DNA from: an uncultured Opitutia bacterium | Lineage (GTDB): Bacteria; Verrucomicrobiota; Verrucomicrobiia; Opitutales; Opitutaceae | Assembly: GCA_903830425.1 (NCBI GenBank) | Contig: CAIKTR010000093.1 | Span: 1-39,190, forward strand | DNA: 39,190 nt | Reading direction: 5' to 3' | Shown: positions 14,140 through 23,259 of the stretch, in pieces | Numbering within the stretch: position 1 is the stretch's first letter | How the letters are laid out: the number at the start of each line of letters is the position of its first letter | Translations under genes and position numbers: made by a program | Notes under the pieces: generated by a model | Database searches by the model: none | Told to the model about the DNA's origin: nothing | What the model saw: the letters and a program-made list of their open reading frames with translations, nothing else

Positions 14140-16107
14140 TCAGGCGGCGGCCAGCGGCGGCATCGGGCAGTCGAGGGCGGCGGCGACGGCGCGGAGCAGC
14201 TCGGCCTCGGCGACGAGGATGCGGCCGTCGGCGCCCACCAGGTGGGCGCAGGCGAGGAGCAGCCGCTGCTTGATCGGGCCGCTGGCCGACGCGAGCTTGT
14301 CGAGGGCCGCGTCGAGCCGCCCCAGATCGCAGTCGGCGGGCGGGAGCAGCACGAGCTGTCCCGCGATGAGCTTCAGCTGCGCGGCCCCGGCGGCGAAGGC
14401 GCCGGCGGCGCCCATTCCGTCATTGCTGGCGGCGTGGGCGAGCGCGGAGAGCACGAGGCTGATCTCGGCCACGACGGCGTTGAACGAGTAGACCTGCACG
14501 ACCCCGGCCTGCGGGGTGCGGCCCAGCGCGAGGGTCCGGGTGAGGAGCTTGAGCAGCGCAAACTCGAAGGTGGAGACGCGGCCGTCGGCGTGGACGAGTT
14601 CATCCAGGGTGCCGAGGAACGGCGGGAGCGCCGCGGGCGGGAGCTGGCGGAGGGCGGGCAGGGTGAGCTGGAGCAGCGGCAGCCGGTGTTCCGGGCCCAG
14701 CTGGCGGAGGGCGGGGTCGAGCTCGTCGAGCGTGCCGAGCGCCGCGGGGCCGGCGCCGCTGGCAACCAGGGCGCGCTGGCGCTCCCGCAGGGCGGGCTGG
14801 GAATCGAGCAGGAGGCCGTAGACCATGACGCCCGCCTCGGTGGGGGAGCGGACGGCCGCGCGCAGGCGGGCCGGCACGGAGGCGAGCAGGGACTCGGCGT
14901 GGGCGATGGTCTCGGGTGAGAGGACGCCGATGCTGGCGACGAAGGCCGCGGGGGTGGGCGGCGCGGCGGGGATGAGCGGGGGCTGGCGGAGGGCGCCGGG
15001 CGCGAAGCCGGCGGTGGCAAAGGACTCGCGGGCGACGTCGACGACCTCGGGCGGGTCATACATCCGGCCGTCGAACTGGGGGTCGATGGCGCGGATGCGC
15101 TGGTCGAGCGGCGGGTGGGTGGCCCAGAGCCCGCCGAAGCTCGAGGCGAAGCCCTGGGCAAAAAAGAAGTGGCCGATGGCGGCGCTCTTGTTCGAGGCGA
15201 GGGAGGAGCCGAGGGCGAAGCCGCCGATTTTCCGCAGCGCGCCGGTCAGCCCGGCGGGATTGCGCGTGAACTGCACGGCCGAGGCATCGGCCAGAAACTC
15301 GCGCTGGCGGGAGACCGCGGCCTGGATGAGCCGGCCGAAGAAGTAGCCCACGTACCCGACCAGGAGCAGGGCCAGGCCGACGGCGGCGATCGCGATGACG
15401 GCGCCGCCGGAATTCTTGTCGCTGCGCACCCGGCCGCGCAGGGTTGCCCACAGGATGCCCCGGCCGGCCAGCCCGATCACGAGGATGCCGAAGATCAGCG
15501 CGCTCAGCCGGAGGTTGAGGCGCATGTCGCCATTGAGAATGTGGCTGAACTCGTGGCCGATGACGCCCTGCAGCTCGTCCCGGGTGAGCTTCTCCAGGGT
15601 GCCGCGGGTGACCGCGACCACCGCGTCGCTGGTGGTGAGCCCGGCCGCGAAGGCGTTGAGGGAGGGCTCCTCGTCCAGCACGTAGACCGTCGGCATGGGG
15701 ATGCCGGAGGCGATGGACATCTCCTCGACGACGTTGAGCAGGCGGCGTTCCTTGAGCTCGAGGGTATGCGGATCGATGCGGCGCCCGCCGACGCTCTCGG
15801 CCACGGCGGAGCCCCCGACGGAAAATTCCCGCCACTTGAACAGTGAAGCGAGCCCGACCACGGCGAGGGTGCCGAGGGCCACGGGGAAGAAGATCTGCGG
15901 CTGCCAGAGCCGCGGGCCGGCGGCGGCCGCGGCGGCGGCGGGGTCGTCGGAGGGGTGGTGGCGCCGGCTGCGCCCGGACAGCTGGGCGAGGAGGAAGAGC
16001 GACGCGAAGTAGCTGGCGGCGATGGTGCCGGCGACCGCGACCGCGAAGAGACCGACGAGGCGGGAGGTGCGCTGCTTGGCGTGGACCTGGGCTTCGAAGA
16101 AATCCAT
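14140..16107 (-). CDS. M48-family (HtpX-like) membrane metalloprotease with C-terminal TerB-like region
   Basis: The 655-residue product is about twice the length of HtpX. It has N-terminal membrane spans at about 17-42 and 71-90. The zinc motif H-E-F-S-H is at 185-189, spans follow at about 201-222 and 235-258, and the third zinc ligand Glu270 lies in R-Q-R-E-F-L-A-D. W-A-T-H-P-P-L-D-Q-R-I-x-A-I follows at about 330, as in the family. The remaining 300 residues are Ala/Leu-rich helices with two copies of an acidic L-V-x-A-D-G-R-x-S/L motif (near 531 and 628) resembling TerB/tellurite-resistance-like domains. It follows lemA, a recurrent M48 partner. It probably takes part in membrane-protein quality control; the role of the tail is unknown. 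Confidence 0.88.
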   Translation of the reverse strand: MDFFEAQVHAKQRTSRLVGLFAVAVAGTIAASYFASLFLLAQLSGRSRRHHPSDDPAAAAAAAGPRLWQPQIFFPVALGTLAVVGLASLFKWREFSVGGSAVAESVGGRRIDPHTLELKERRLLNVVEEMSIASGIPMPTVYVLDEEPSLNAFAAGLTTSDAVVAVTRGTLEKLTRDELQGVIGHEFSHILNGDMRLNLRLSALIFGILVIGLAGRGILWATLRGRVRSDKNSGGAVIAIAAVGLALLLVGYVGYFFGRLIQAAVSRQREFLADASAVQFTRNPAGLTGALRKIGGFALGSSLASNKSAAIGHFFFAQGFASSFGGLWATHPPLDQRIRAIDPQFDGRMYDPPEVVDVARESFATAGFAPGALRQPPLIPAAPPTPAAFVASIGVLSPETIAHAESLLASVPARLRAAVRSPTEAGVMVYGLLLDSQPALRERQRALVASGAGPAALGTLDELDPALRQLGPEHRLPLLQLTLPALRQLPPAALPPFLGTLDELVHADGRVSTFEFALLKLLTRTLALGRTPQAGVVQVYSFNAVVAEISLVLSALAHAASNDGMGAAGAFAAGAAQLKLIAGQLVLLPPADCDLGRLDAALDKLASASGPIKQRLLLACAHLVGADGRILVAEAELLRAVAAALDCPMPPLAAA

Positions 16108-16180
16108 CGCGAGGTCGGCCGGGGTGGGCGGCGGGCGGAACCGGCGGCCGGCGCGGGTCGGCGGCCGGCCGCGGGCGCGC

Positions 16181-16783
16181 TCAGGTGAACTGAACCTTGG
16201 GCGCCGAGCGCTCCGTCGGGTCTTCGATCTTGAAGAGCTCGGCCGGCAGGAAGCCGAACAGGCCGGCGAAGATCACATTGGGGAACGTCTCGCGCGTCGT
16301 GTTGTAGGTCATGACGCTGTCGTTGTAGGCCTGGCGGGCGAAGGAGACCTTGTTCTCGGTGGCGGTGAGCTCCTCGGTGAGCTGCATCATGTTCTGGTTG
16401 GCCTTGAGGTCCGGGTACTGCTCGGAAACCACCATCAGGCGGCTGAGCGCGCCGGAGAGGCCGCTTTCCGCGGAGAGGAGGCCCTTGACGGCGTTGGCAT
16501 CGGCGGGGTTGGCCGCGGCGGACTGCGAGGCGGCGAGGGCGATGTTGCGCGCCTTGATCACGGCCTCGAGCGTGCTGCTCTCGTGCTTGAGGTAGCCCTT
16601 GGCCACTTCCACGAGGTTGGGGATGAGGTCGTAGCGCCGCTTGAGCTGCACATCGATCTGGGCGAAGGCGTTCTTGAAGCGGTTGCGCAAGGCGACCAGG
16701 GCATTGTAAATGCCCGCGATCCAGAGGCTGAGGATGACGACGAGGGCGAGCAGCGCGAGGAGGACGATGAGGACGGGGGTCAT
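16181..16783 (-). CDS. lemA: LemA-family membrane protein
   Basis: The 200-residue product has one N-terminal membrane span (about residues 4-25), then a helical-bundle domain with the family signature: Y-N-x-L-V-A-L-R-N-R-x-K-N-A-F-A-Q-I-D-V-Q-L-K-R-R-Y-D-L-I-P-N-L-V. Later it has Y-P-D-L-K-A-N and the conserved Y-N-D-S-V-M-T-Y-N. The start ATG (16781-16783) excludes a long unrelated N-terminal extension. LemA proteins are anchored with the bulk outside the cytoplasm or at the membrane face; a role with M48 proteases is inferred from their frequent adjacency. The M48 gene begins 73 bp downstream in the same direction. The gene is divergent from the TPR gene, with a 124-bp shared upstream region. 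Confidence 0.93.
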   Translation of the reverse strand: MTPVLIVLLALLALVVILSLWIAGIYNALVALRNRFKNAFAQIDVQLKRRYDLIPNLVEVAKGYLKHESSTLEAVIKARNIALAASQSAAANPADANAVKGLLSAESGLSGALSRLMVVSEQYPDLKANQNMMQLTEELTATENKVSFARQAYNDSVMTYNTTRETFPNVIFAGLFGFLPAELFKIEDPTERSAPKVQFT

Positions 16784-16907
16784 GGGTGGAGGGGGATGAG
16801 GCTTAGCGGAATCGAGCATGGCGAGGGAACCGCGGCGCGCCAGAAGGAACTGTTTACAACGCGGTTGATTGTTTCCATGGGGAGCGGCAACTTGGCCGCG
16901 TCTTCGC

Positions 16908-19541
16908 ATGCGCCGCCGATTCCTTCCTGCCCTCCTGCTGACCCTCGCGGTGGCCCTGCGCGCGCAGGGGCCGCTGAATCCGCCCGTGCCCCTCCTGACG
17001 GTCAGCCCGCAGGCGTCGCCGGGGGAAAACGCGCTGCAGCTCGCGGCGGCGGACCGGGCGCAGGAGCTGGGTTTTCCCACGCTGGCCGCGGGCCTCTATC
17101 GGAACCTGCTGGCGGCGGGCGGGGGCGACCGGGGCCGGCTGGTGCTCGGGCTGGCGACGGCGCTGCTGGACGACGGCCGGGCCGCCGAGGCCGAGCAGGC
17201 GCTGCAGGGCTTCCCCGGACCCCGCGGCGCCGCCTGGCGCCTGCGCCGCGCGCTCGCGGCCGCCGAGCAGCAGCAGCCCGCCGTCGCCAAGGCCGAGCTG
17301 GCCACCCTCAAGCCCGAGGAACTGAGTGCGACGGACCGCGCCTGGTACCACTACCTGCAGGGCCAGGTGGCGGAGGCGGCGAACGACTGGAACCGCGCCA
17401 AGGAGTTTTACCAGCAGGCCGAGGGCGCCGCCCGGAACAATCTCGCCCGGGCGCGCTTCGTGCTGCTCCGGGAGCAGGCGCGCCTGCGCCTCGGGCCCGT
17501 CACCGAGGCGGAGGCGGAGGTGCAGCGCAAGAACCTGGAGCAGTTTCAAGGCCGCAAGATCAGCTACGGGATCGCGCGCACCTACGCCACCATGCTGGAC
17601 ACGCTCGGCCGCAAGTCCGAGGCGGTCGCGCTGCTGCAGCGCCAGCTCGCGGCGATCATCCCGCTGGTGGAGCGCGACGAGCTGGACACCACCCGGCTGG
17701 TGCTGGGCCTGATGGCCGGCGCCACCGAGGGAGTGGGGCGCAACGCCCTCGGCGAGCTCCTGCGCGACGGCACCGACCGCGACAAGCAGCGCGTCGCGCT
17801 CCAGTTGCTGGCCCGGGCCTCGGTGCGCGAGCCGGCGCGCGCCGATTTCCGGCGGCGGCTGGACGGCCTGATCGGCCTGTCGACGCCGCATCCCATCCTG
17901 GAGGACCTGCTCCTGTTCCGGGCGGTGCAGGCGCTGGCGGACAAGAACTATGCGCTGGCGGAGGATGACGCGCGGGCGCTGCTGCAGAAATTTCCCGGCT
18001 CGCCCCTCAAGGCGCACGCGCTGGGCGTGCTGACCGCGTCCGCCTGGGAGCAGGTGCGGTATCGGACGGCGGCGGATTACGCGGGCAAGGCCCGGGCGGA
18101 GCTGCCGGCCGGGCCCGCGCATGCGCAACTCGGCGTGCTGGTGGCCGAGGCGTGGTTCCGCGCGCGGGATTTCCGCAACGCGGCCGAGGCTTATGCCGCG
18201 GCACTGAGCGAGCCGTCGCCCGGCGTGGCCAAGGGCGACCTGATGTTCCAGCGGGTGCTGGCGGAAATCGAGGCCGGGTCGCTCGCCGCCGCCCAACGGG
18301 TGCTGGACGAGCTGGCCAAGGATCCGGCCTTTGACGCGGTCAACCTCTGGCAGGCGGAGTGGAATCTCGCGCGGGCCCTGCAGGTGCAGGACCAGACGCC
18401 GGCCGCCTATGCGCGGGTCAACCGGCTGCTGGGGGCGACGCGCCCCGCCGCGGGGCAACTCTCGCCGGAACTGCGCGCCCGGATGGCCTGGCTGCAGGCC
18501 AGCCTGTCGCTCAAGGCGGGGCAGGCGGAGCAGACCCTGAGGCTGGTCGACGCGCTGCCGGCCTCGCTGGACGGCGTCTCGCCGGAACTGCGGCGGGAAA
18601 TCACCAGCACGAGCGCGCTGCTGAAGGGCCGGGCGAGCTTTGACCTGGGGCGCGCGGCGGCGGCGCTGGAGCTGCTGAAGAAGCTGCGCGCGGACTTTCC
18701 CCGTTCGGACGCCGCGGTCTACTCCTATTTCGACGAGGCGAGGTACTACGACCAGCAGGACAAGACGGTGGAGGCGCAGCAGCTGCTGACCCGGCTGGCC
18801 GATGAGTTCTCGGGCAACCCCTATGCGCCGTACGCCCTCTATCAGGCGGCGCTCCAGGCCGAGCGCCGCGGGCAGGAAGCCAACCTGGCCGAGGCCAACC
18901 GGCTGATCGAGGACCTGGTGAACAAGTACCCGCAGAGCGACCTCGTGTTTTATGCGCGGCTCAAGCAGGGCGACCTGCTGCGGAAGCTCAACCAGTTCCA
19001 GCAGGCGCAGCAGGTCTACGAGTCGCTGGTGAACAACTATGCGCAGCACCAGGAGGTGACCCTGGCGCAGCTGGCGTTGGCCGAGTGCCACCATGCGCAG
19101 GCGGCGGGCGACCCGGCCCATGCCGAGAGCGCCACGGTGCTGTTCGAGCATTTGCGCGACCGGATGGACGCGCCGGTGGACGTCCGCGTCGAGGCCGGCT
19201 TCAATCTGGGCTATCTCTATGTGCGCCGCAGCGCCACCGCCCGGGAGGGGGGAGACCGGGTGCGGGAGCAGGAGAACACCGCCCGGGCCCTGGAGGTGTG
19301 GTGGAAGGACGTGGTGCACGAGTTTCTGGTCAAGGACCCGGCGGTGGCGGCGCAGCTGGGGGCGAAGGGCCGCTACTGGATGGCGCGCACGCTGCTGGAA
19401 CTCGGGGCGCTGTTTGAGCGGCAGGAAAAACTCGAGCAGGCGCGGGAGGCGTGGCGGCTGATCCTGAAGTTTGGGCTGCCGGGCGGGGAGGTGGCGCAGG
19501 CGCGCCTCGCCCGCTTTGATCCCCCCGAGGCCAAGCCATGA
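16908..19541 (+). CDS. Large secreted TPR protein, first gene of the ExbB/ExbD-like module
   Basis: From ATG 16908 the product has 877 residues and begins with a signal peptide (MRRRFLPALLLTLAVALRAQ), so it is periplasmic or outer-membrane associated. The remainder is almost wholly helical, with repeated 34-residue-type TPR units. The clearest units are in the 570-760 region (for example A-L-Y-Q-A-A-L-Q-A-E-R-R-G and R-L-K-Q-G-D-L-L-R-K-L-N-Q-F-Q-Q-A-Q-Q-V-Y-E-S-L). These resemble the BamD/YbgF-like TPRs of envelope proteins. It is followed after 64 bp by the ExbB-like gene in the same orientation. Envelope TPR proteins encoded with ExbB/ExbD (for example TtpC beside TonB2 systems) act as partners of the energising complex; the same role is inferred here. 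An upstream ATG (16869) would mask the signal peptide. Confidence 0.82.
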   Translation: MRRRFLPALLLTLAVALRAQGPLNPPVPLLTVSPQASPGENALQLAAADRAQELGFPTLAAGLYRNLLAAGGGDRGRLVLGLATALLDDGRAAEAEQALQGFPGPRGAAWRLRRALAAAEQQQPAVAKAELATLKPEELSATDRAWYHYLQGQVAEAANDWNRAKEFYQQAEGAARNNLARARFVLLREQARLRLGPVTEAEAEVQRKNLEQFQGRKISYGIARTYATMLDTLGRKSEAVALLQRQLAAIIPLVERDELDTTRLVLGLMAGATEGVGRNALGELLRDGTDRDKQRVALQLLARASVREPARADFRRRLDGLIGLSTPHPILEDLLLFRAVQALADKNYALAEDDARALLQKFPGSPLKAHALGVLTASAWEQVRYRTAADYAGKARAELPAGPAHAQLGVLVAEAWFRARDFRNAAEAYAAALSEPSPGVAKGDLMFQRVLAEIEAGSLAAAQRVLDELAKDPAFDAVNLWQAEWNLARALQVQDQTPAAYARVNRLLGATRPAAGQLSPELRARMAWLQASLSLKAGQAEQTLRLVDALPASLDGVSPELRREITSTSALLKGRASFDLGRAAAALELLKKLRADFPRSDAAVYSYFDEARYYDQQDKTVEAQQLLTRLADEFSGNPYAPYALYQAALQAERRGQEANLAEANRLIEDLVNKYPQSDLVFYARLKQGDLLRKLNQFQQAQQVYESLVNNYAQHQEVTLAQLALAECHHAQAAGDPAHAESATVLFEHLRDRMDAPVDVRVEAGFNLGYLYVRRSATAREGGDRVREQENTARALEVWWKDVVHEFLVKDPAVAAQLGAKGRYWMARTLLELGALFERQEKLEQAREAWRLILKFGLPGGEVAQARLARFDPPEAKP

Positions 19542-19605
19542 GCCCCCGGTTCCGACTGATTTCAGGTTTACGCCGCCGGGGGAACCCGCTCTAACCCTTT
19601 CACCA

Positions 19606-20268
19606 ATGTCCGCGCTCGACTTCAGTCTTTTTGCCCGGGGTGGCCCGATGATGTGGGTGCTGCTGGCGCTCGGCCTGCTGGGGCTGATCCTCTTCATCGA
19701 GCGCACCCTGTATCTTCATCGCGGGCAGATCCGCTCGACGGCGTTCATCGGCGGGATCAAGAACATCCTCGCCAAGCGCCGGATCGTCGAGGCGCTCACG
19801 GTGTGCGAGGAAACGCCGGGGCCCGTGGCGGCGGTCGTCAAGGCGGCGCTGCTGCATGCGGACGACGACGCGGACGCGATGCGTTTCCATGTGCAGGAGG
19901 CCGCCGTCGTCGAGCTGCCCGCCCTGGAGCGCCGGCTGGCCAGCCTCGCGGCCCTGGCGCAGGTGGCCCCGCTGGTGGGCCTGCTCGGCACGGTGCTGGG
20001 CATGATCGAGACGTTTTTCGCCTTTGAGAAGGGGGGCAACTACGCGATGGGGAGCGCCCTGTCGGGCGGCATGTGGCAGGCGCTGCTCAGCGTGGCGGGC
20101 AGCCTGATGCTCGCCATCCCCGCGCACCTGGCCCACCACTTTCTCAGCGGCCGGGTCCGGGCGATCGTCCGCGACATCGAGTGGGCCGGGAATGAAATCA
20201 TGAAGTACCTGCTGACCGAGTACCGCGGTCCCGGGGCGTCCAAGGGTGGGGCGGAGGGGGCGCAGTGA
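19606..20268 (+). CDS. ExbB/TolQ/MotA-family inner-membrane protein with altered pore residues
   Basis: The 220-residue product has three membrane spans, at about 15-31, 113-137 and 157-180. The signature A-P-L-V-G-L-L-G-T-V-L-G-M (121-133) keeps the Thr equivalent to E. coli ExbB Thr148 (here Thr129). In the third span, E. coli E-A-L-L-A-T aligns with Q-A-L-L-S-V (158-163), so Glu176 becomes Gln158 and Thr181 becomes Val163. The following A-I-P-A is conserved and anchors the alignment. ExbB forms the pentameric shell around ExbD that normally conducts protons. The start ATG at 19606 is chosen because upstream codons overlap the TPR gene. Its stop overlaps the next GTG by 4 bases. Confidence 0.88.
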   Translation: MSALDFSLFARGGPMMWVLLALGLLGLILFIERTLYLHRGQIRSTAFIGGIKNILAKRRIVEALTVCEETPGPVAAVVKAALLHADDDADAMRFHVQEAAVVELPALERRLASLAALAQVAPLVGLLGTVLGMIETFFAFEKGGNYAMGSALSGGMWQALLSVAGSLMLAIPAHLAHHFLSGRVRAIVRDIEWAGNEIMKYLLTEYRGPGASKGGAEGAQ

Positions 20269-20714
20269 TCACCCGTCCGCTGGATCTGGCCTCCCGGCTG
20301 CGGCCCGAGCCGCGGAACTTCGACACGCTCTTCTTTGTGAACGGGGGCCTCCTCGGGCTGTTTTTCATGCTGTTTGGCTCGCAGCTGGTGCTCGCGCCGG
20401 GGCTCGGTGTGGACTTCAAGCTGCCGGAGATGCCGGGGTCGCTGGTGAACGCCACGGCCACGACCAGCACGATCAGCGTCAAGAACTCCGGCCAGATTTT
20501 CGCGGACGGCCTGCTCACCATGGAGCAGCTGCGCGAGTGGCTGAAGAGCGAGGCCCGGAAAACCAAGCGCCCCTCCTTGCTCGTCCGCATGAGCGCCGGG
20601 GTGCCGGTCTCGGTACAGAACAGCATTGTCGGCGCGGCGCGGGAAGCTGGCTTCGGGTCTAGCATCGTGCTCGCCTCCGAGGAGCCGAGTGGCGATGCTT
20701 CCCGTAGCCGCTGA
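20265..20714 (+). CDS. ExbD/TolR-like protein lacking the membrane Asp
   Basis: The 149-residue product starts at GTG 20265, overlapping the exbB stop. It has a short cytoplasmic N-terminus, one membrane span (about 21-44) and a periplasmic domain. The segment F-F-V-N-G-G-L-L-G-L-F-F-M, followed by P-G-L-G-V-D-F-K-L-P, lines up with the family pattern P-L-I-D-V-V-F-L-L-L-I-F-F-M ... P-G-I-D-V-x-L-P. Asn26 falls on the conserved proton-carrying Asp (E. coli Asp25). The only nearby acidic residue, Asp20, lies at the membrane edge. The periplasmic part matches ExbD/TolR (D-G-x-x-x-x-x-x-L, then V-R-M-S-A and a C-terminal helix). The family call is good; whether it supports proton flow is doubtful. 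Confidence 0.82.
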   Translation: MITRPLDLASRLRPEPRNFDTLFFVNGGLLGLFFMLFGSQLVLAPGLGVDFKLPEMPGSLVNATATTSTISVKNSGQIFADGLLTMEQLREWLKSEARKTKRPSLLVRMSAGVPVSVQNSIVGAAREAGFGSSIVLASEEPSGDASRSR

Positions 20715-20716
20715 TA

Positions 20717-21439
20717 ATGAATATATTAACTGGAAACCGGGGCAGGTGGTCCTTGGCGGTGGCGGGCGGATTGGTCATGCTGGGCCTGGTGGCGTTCCTC
20801 TTTCGCGCGCCGCCGGGGGGAGTGAGGCCGGTTAAGATACTATCGCGGCCGCCGCCGGCTGGCCCCGTCAGTTTAGTGAACCTGCGGGAAAATGAGGCTG
20901 CGCTGACGGATCCGACCCCTCTTTTTTTACCAACCAAATGGAATGCGGGTCAAAACGCCCTGCCAGCCAACGCCCAGCGTGAACCCGATACGGTGTTTGC
21001 CGGCTATCCGGCCAAGCTAAAATACGCCGAGAACGAATTGGGACTCGATTTCCCGGCCGACATCGCCGTCCCGATGACCCCGGCGCACGCTCTTTCCTCA
21101 GGCAAGCCAGACCAGATGTTTATCGGGTTGGACTACGGGAATAATGAAGTTAAGCAACTTATTGAAAGAAAAGGGTATGTAGAAATAACGACCGCAAAAA
21201 ACGGGCGCCGGGTGCTGGTCCAGTCGTTGGCGGATGCCCGGCCGCCTGAAGGGAAAGGGTGGCAGCCCATGGAGTTTTTGGTGGCGGTGGACCCCATGGG
21301 TCTGGTGGGTCCGCCGATTCTTACCGAGAGTTCTCGTGTTACGGCGGTGGACGGTTACTTTCAGAACTACCTAGTTAAAACGCTTCGCGCTGGCGAGCGA
21401 CTCTCCCCGGGATTTTATCGGATATGCGTTGGACCGTAG
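20717..21439 (+). CDS. Single-pass protein with TonB-like C-terminus, last gene of the ExbB/ExbD-like module
   Basis: The 240-residue product has one membrane span (about 11-30), a short Pro-rich stretch (31-50) and a periplasmic domain. The end, from about residue 183, has the rhythm of a TonB C-terminal domain (x-E-F-L-V-A-V-D-P-M-G-L-V-G-P-P-x-L-x-E-S-S ... G-x-Y-R-I-C-V-G-P). The likeness is weak, so the call is tentative. The membrane span has no His equivalent to TonB His20. The gene begins 2 bp after the exbD stop. Parts of it, notably 21090-21200, are AT-richer than the neighbours. It could instead be a lineage-specific partner of unrelated fold. A tRNA-Thr gene starts 94 bp after the stop. 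Confidence 0.6.
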   Translation: MNILTGNRGRWSLAVAGGLVMLGLVAFLFRAPPGGVRPVKILSRPPPAGPVSLVNLRENEAALTDPTPLFLPTKWNAGQNALPANAQREPDTVFAGYPAKLKYAENELGLDFPADIAVPMTPAHALSSGKPDQMFIGLDYGNNEVKQLIERKGYVEITTAKNGRRVLVQSLADARPPEGKGWQPMEFLVAVDPMGLVGPPILTESSRVTAVDGYFQNYLVKTLRAGERLSPGFYRICVGP

Positions 21440-21533
21440 AATTTCGGAGAAAAGAGCAAGTTTGCTGTTGACGGGGTATTTTGCGGACTGCACTTTCTTC
21501 CCTCTTTTTCGTTTTTTGACCCTCCCTTGGTCT

Positions 21534-21609
21534 GCCCAGATAGCTCAGTTGGCAGAGCACGTCCTTGGTAAGGACGAGGTCGCCGGTTCGAATCCGGTTC
21601 TGGGCTCCA
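21534..21609 (+). tRNA. tRNA-Thr (anticodon GGT)
   Basis: Acceptor strands GCCCAGA (21534-21540) and TCTGGGC (21599-21605) pair perfectly. The anticodon arm CGTCC-TTGGTAA-GGACG gives anticodon GGT, reading ACC/ACU Thr codons. The T-loop TTCGAAT is canonical, and CCA is encoded at 21607-21609 after discriminator T. It lies 77 bp upstream of tuf, as the tRNA-Thr that precedes tufB does in E. coli. A -35-like TTGACG occurs at 21468-21473, but no good -10 is seen. Confidence 0.97.
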
Positions 21610-21614
21610 GGTCA

Positions 21615-21636
21615 ACGTCGCACGACTTCGCGACGT
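21615..21636 (+). other. Hairpin between tRNA-Thr and tuf
   Basis: ACGTCGC (21615-21621) and GCGACGT (21630-21636) form a perfect 7-bp stem with an 8-base loop, 5 bp after the tRNA CCA and 50 bp before the tuf start. It is followed by A residues rather than T, so it is not a plus-strand terminator. It may guide processing of the tRNA-tuf transcript or protect the tuf mRNA 5' end. Confidence 0.5.
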
Positions 21637-21686
21637 AAAAATAGAGGTCACATTCATCATCTAACCCGCTAACGCTCAAACTCCAC

Positions 21687-22877
<1,191 letters not shown>

Positions 22878-22906
22878 GTCGTCCCTCAACCGTTTAACTC
22901 GACTCC

Positions 22907-22934
22907 GCCGAGGCCTCGATTTTGGGGCCTCGGC
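22907..22934 (+). other. GC-rich hairpin between tuf and tRNA-Trp
   Basis: GCCGAGGCC (22907-22915) and GGCCTCGGC (22926-22934) form a perfect 9-bp stem around a 10-base loop, 29 bp after the tuf stop. No T-run follows, so full termination is unlikely. Partial termination, or RNA processing that separates the abundant tuf mRNA from the tRNA-Trp/secE transcript, would fit. Confidence 0.55.
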
Positions 22935-22959
22935 TGCGTCGTCTAAGAAAGCCCCTCAC

Positions 22960-23035
22960 AGGCGTGTAGCTCAATTGGTAGAGTAGCGGTCTCCAAAACC
23001 GTTGGTTGGGGGTTCGATTCCCTCCGCGCCTGCCA
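22960..23035 (+). tRNA. tRNA-Trp (anticodon CCA)
   Basis: Acceptor strands AGGCGTG and CGCGCCT pair with one T-G wobble. The anticodon arm GCGGT-CTCCAAA-ACCGT has anticodon CCA, the T-loop is TTCGATT, discriminator G is followed by encoded CCA ending at 23035. It lies 11 bp upstream of secE, the position of tRNA-Trp in many bacterial tuf-secE-nusG clusters. Confidence 0.97.
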
Positions 23036-23046
23036 AATTTCTGCCC

Positions 23047-23250
23047 ATGAAAAATCCGTTCAGCAGCACCCGCATCTTCCTCGGCGAAATGGTCGGGGAA
23101 CTTCAGAAAGCCACCTGGCCCACGCGCACCGAGCTGCGCGACTCCACCATCGTGGTCATTGTCGCCGCGGTCATCCTCGGCGGGTTCACGGCCGTCAGCG
23201 ACTTCTCCCTCTTCCAGTTCGTGGACCTATTCACGAGGATGGCCAGCTAA
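23047..23250 (+). CDS. secE: Preprotein translocase subunit SecE
   Basis: SecE clamps SecY in the inner-membrane translocon. The product has 67 residues, the short single-span form. It has an amphipathic helix with the family motif E-L-Q-K-A-T-W-P-T-R-x-E-L, then one membrane span at about residues 36-55. An in-frame ATG inside the tRNA-Trp gene (23002) is rejected; the ATG at 23047 gives the typical start. nusG follows after 9 bp, so the two are co-transcribed. Confidence 0.95.
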   Translation: MKNPFSSTRIFLGEMVGELQKATWPTRTELRDSTIVVIVAAVILGGFTAVSDFSLFQFVDLFTRMAS

Positions 23251-23259
23251 CCCCCCGTC

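Noticed and set aside
16854-19706. 950-residue minus-strand open frame
   Set aside because: It is antisense to the TPR gene, which has a signal peptide and recognisable repeats; the minus translation is Arg/Gln/Leu low-complexity.
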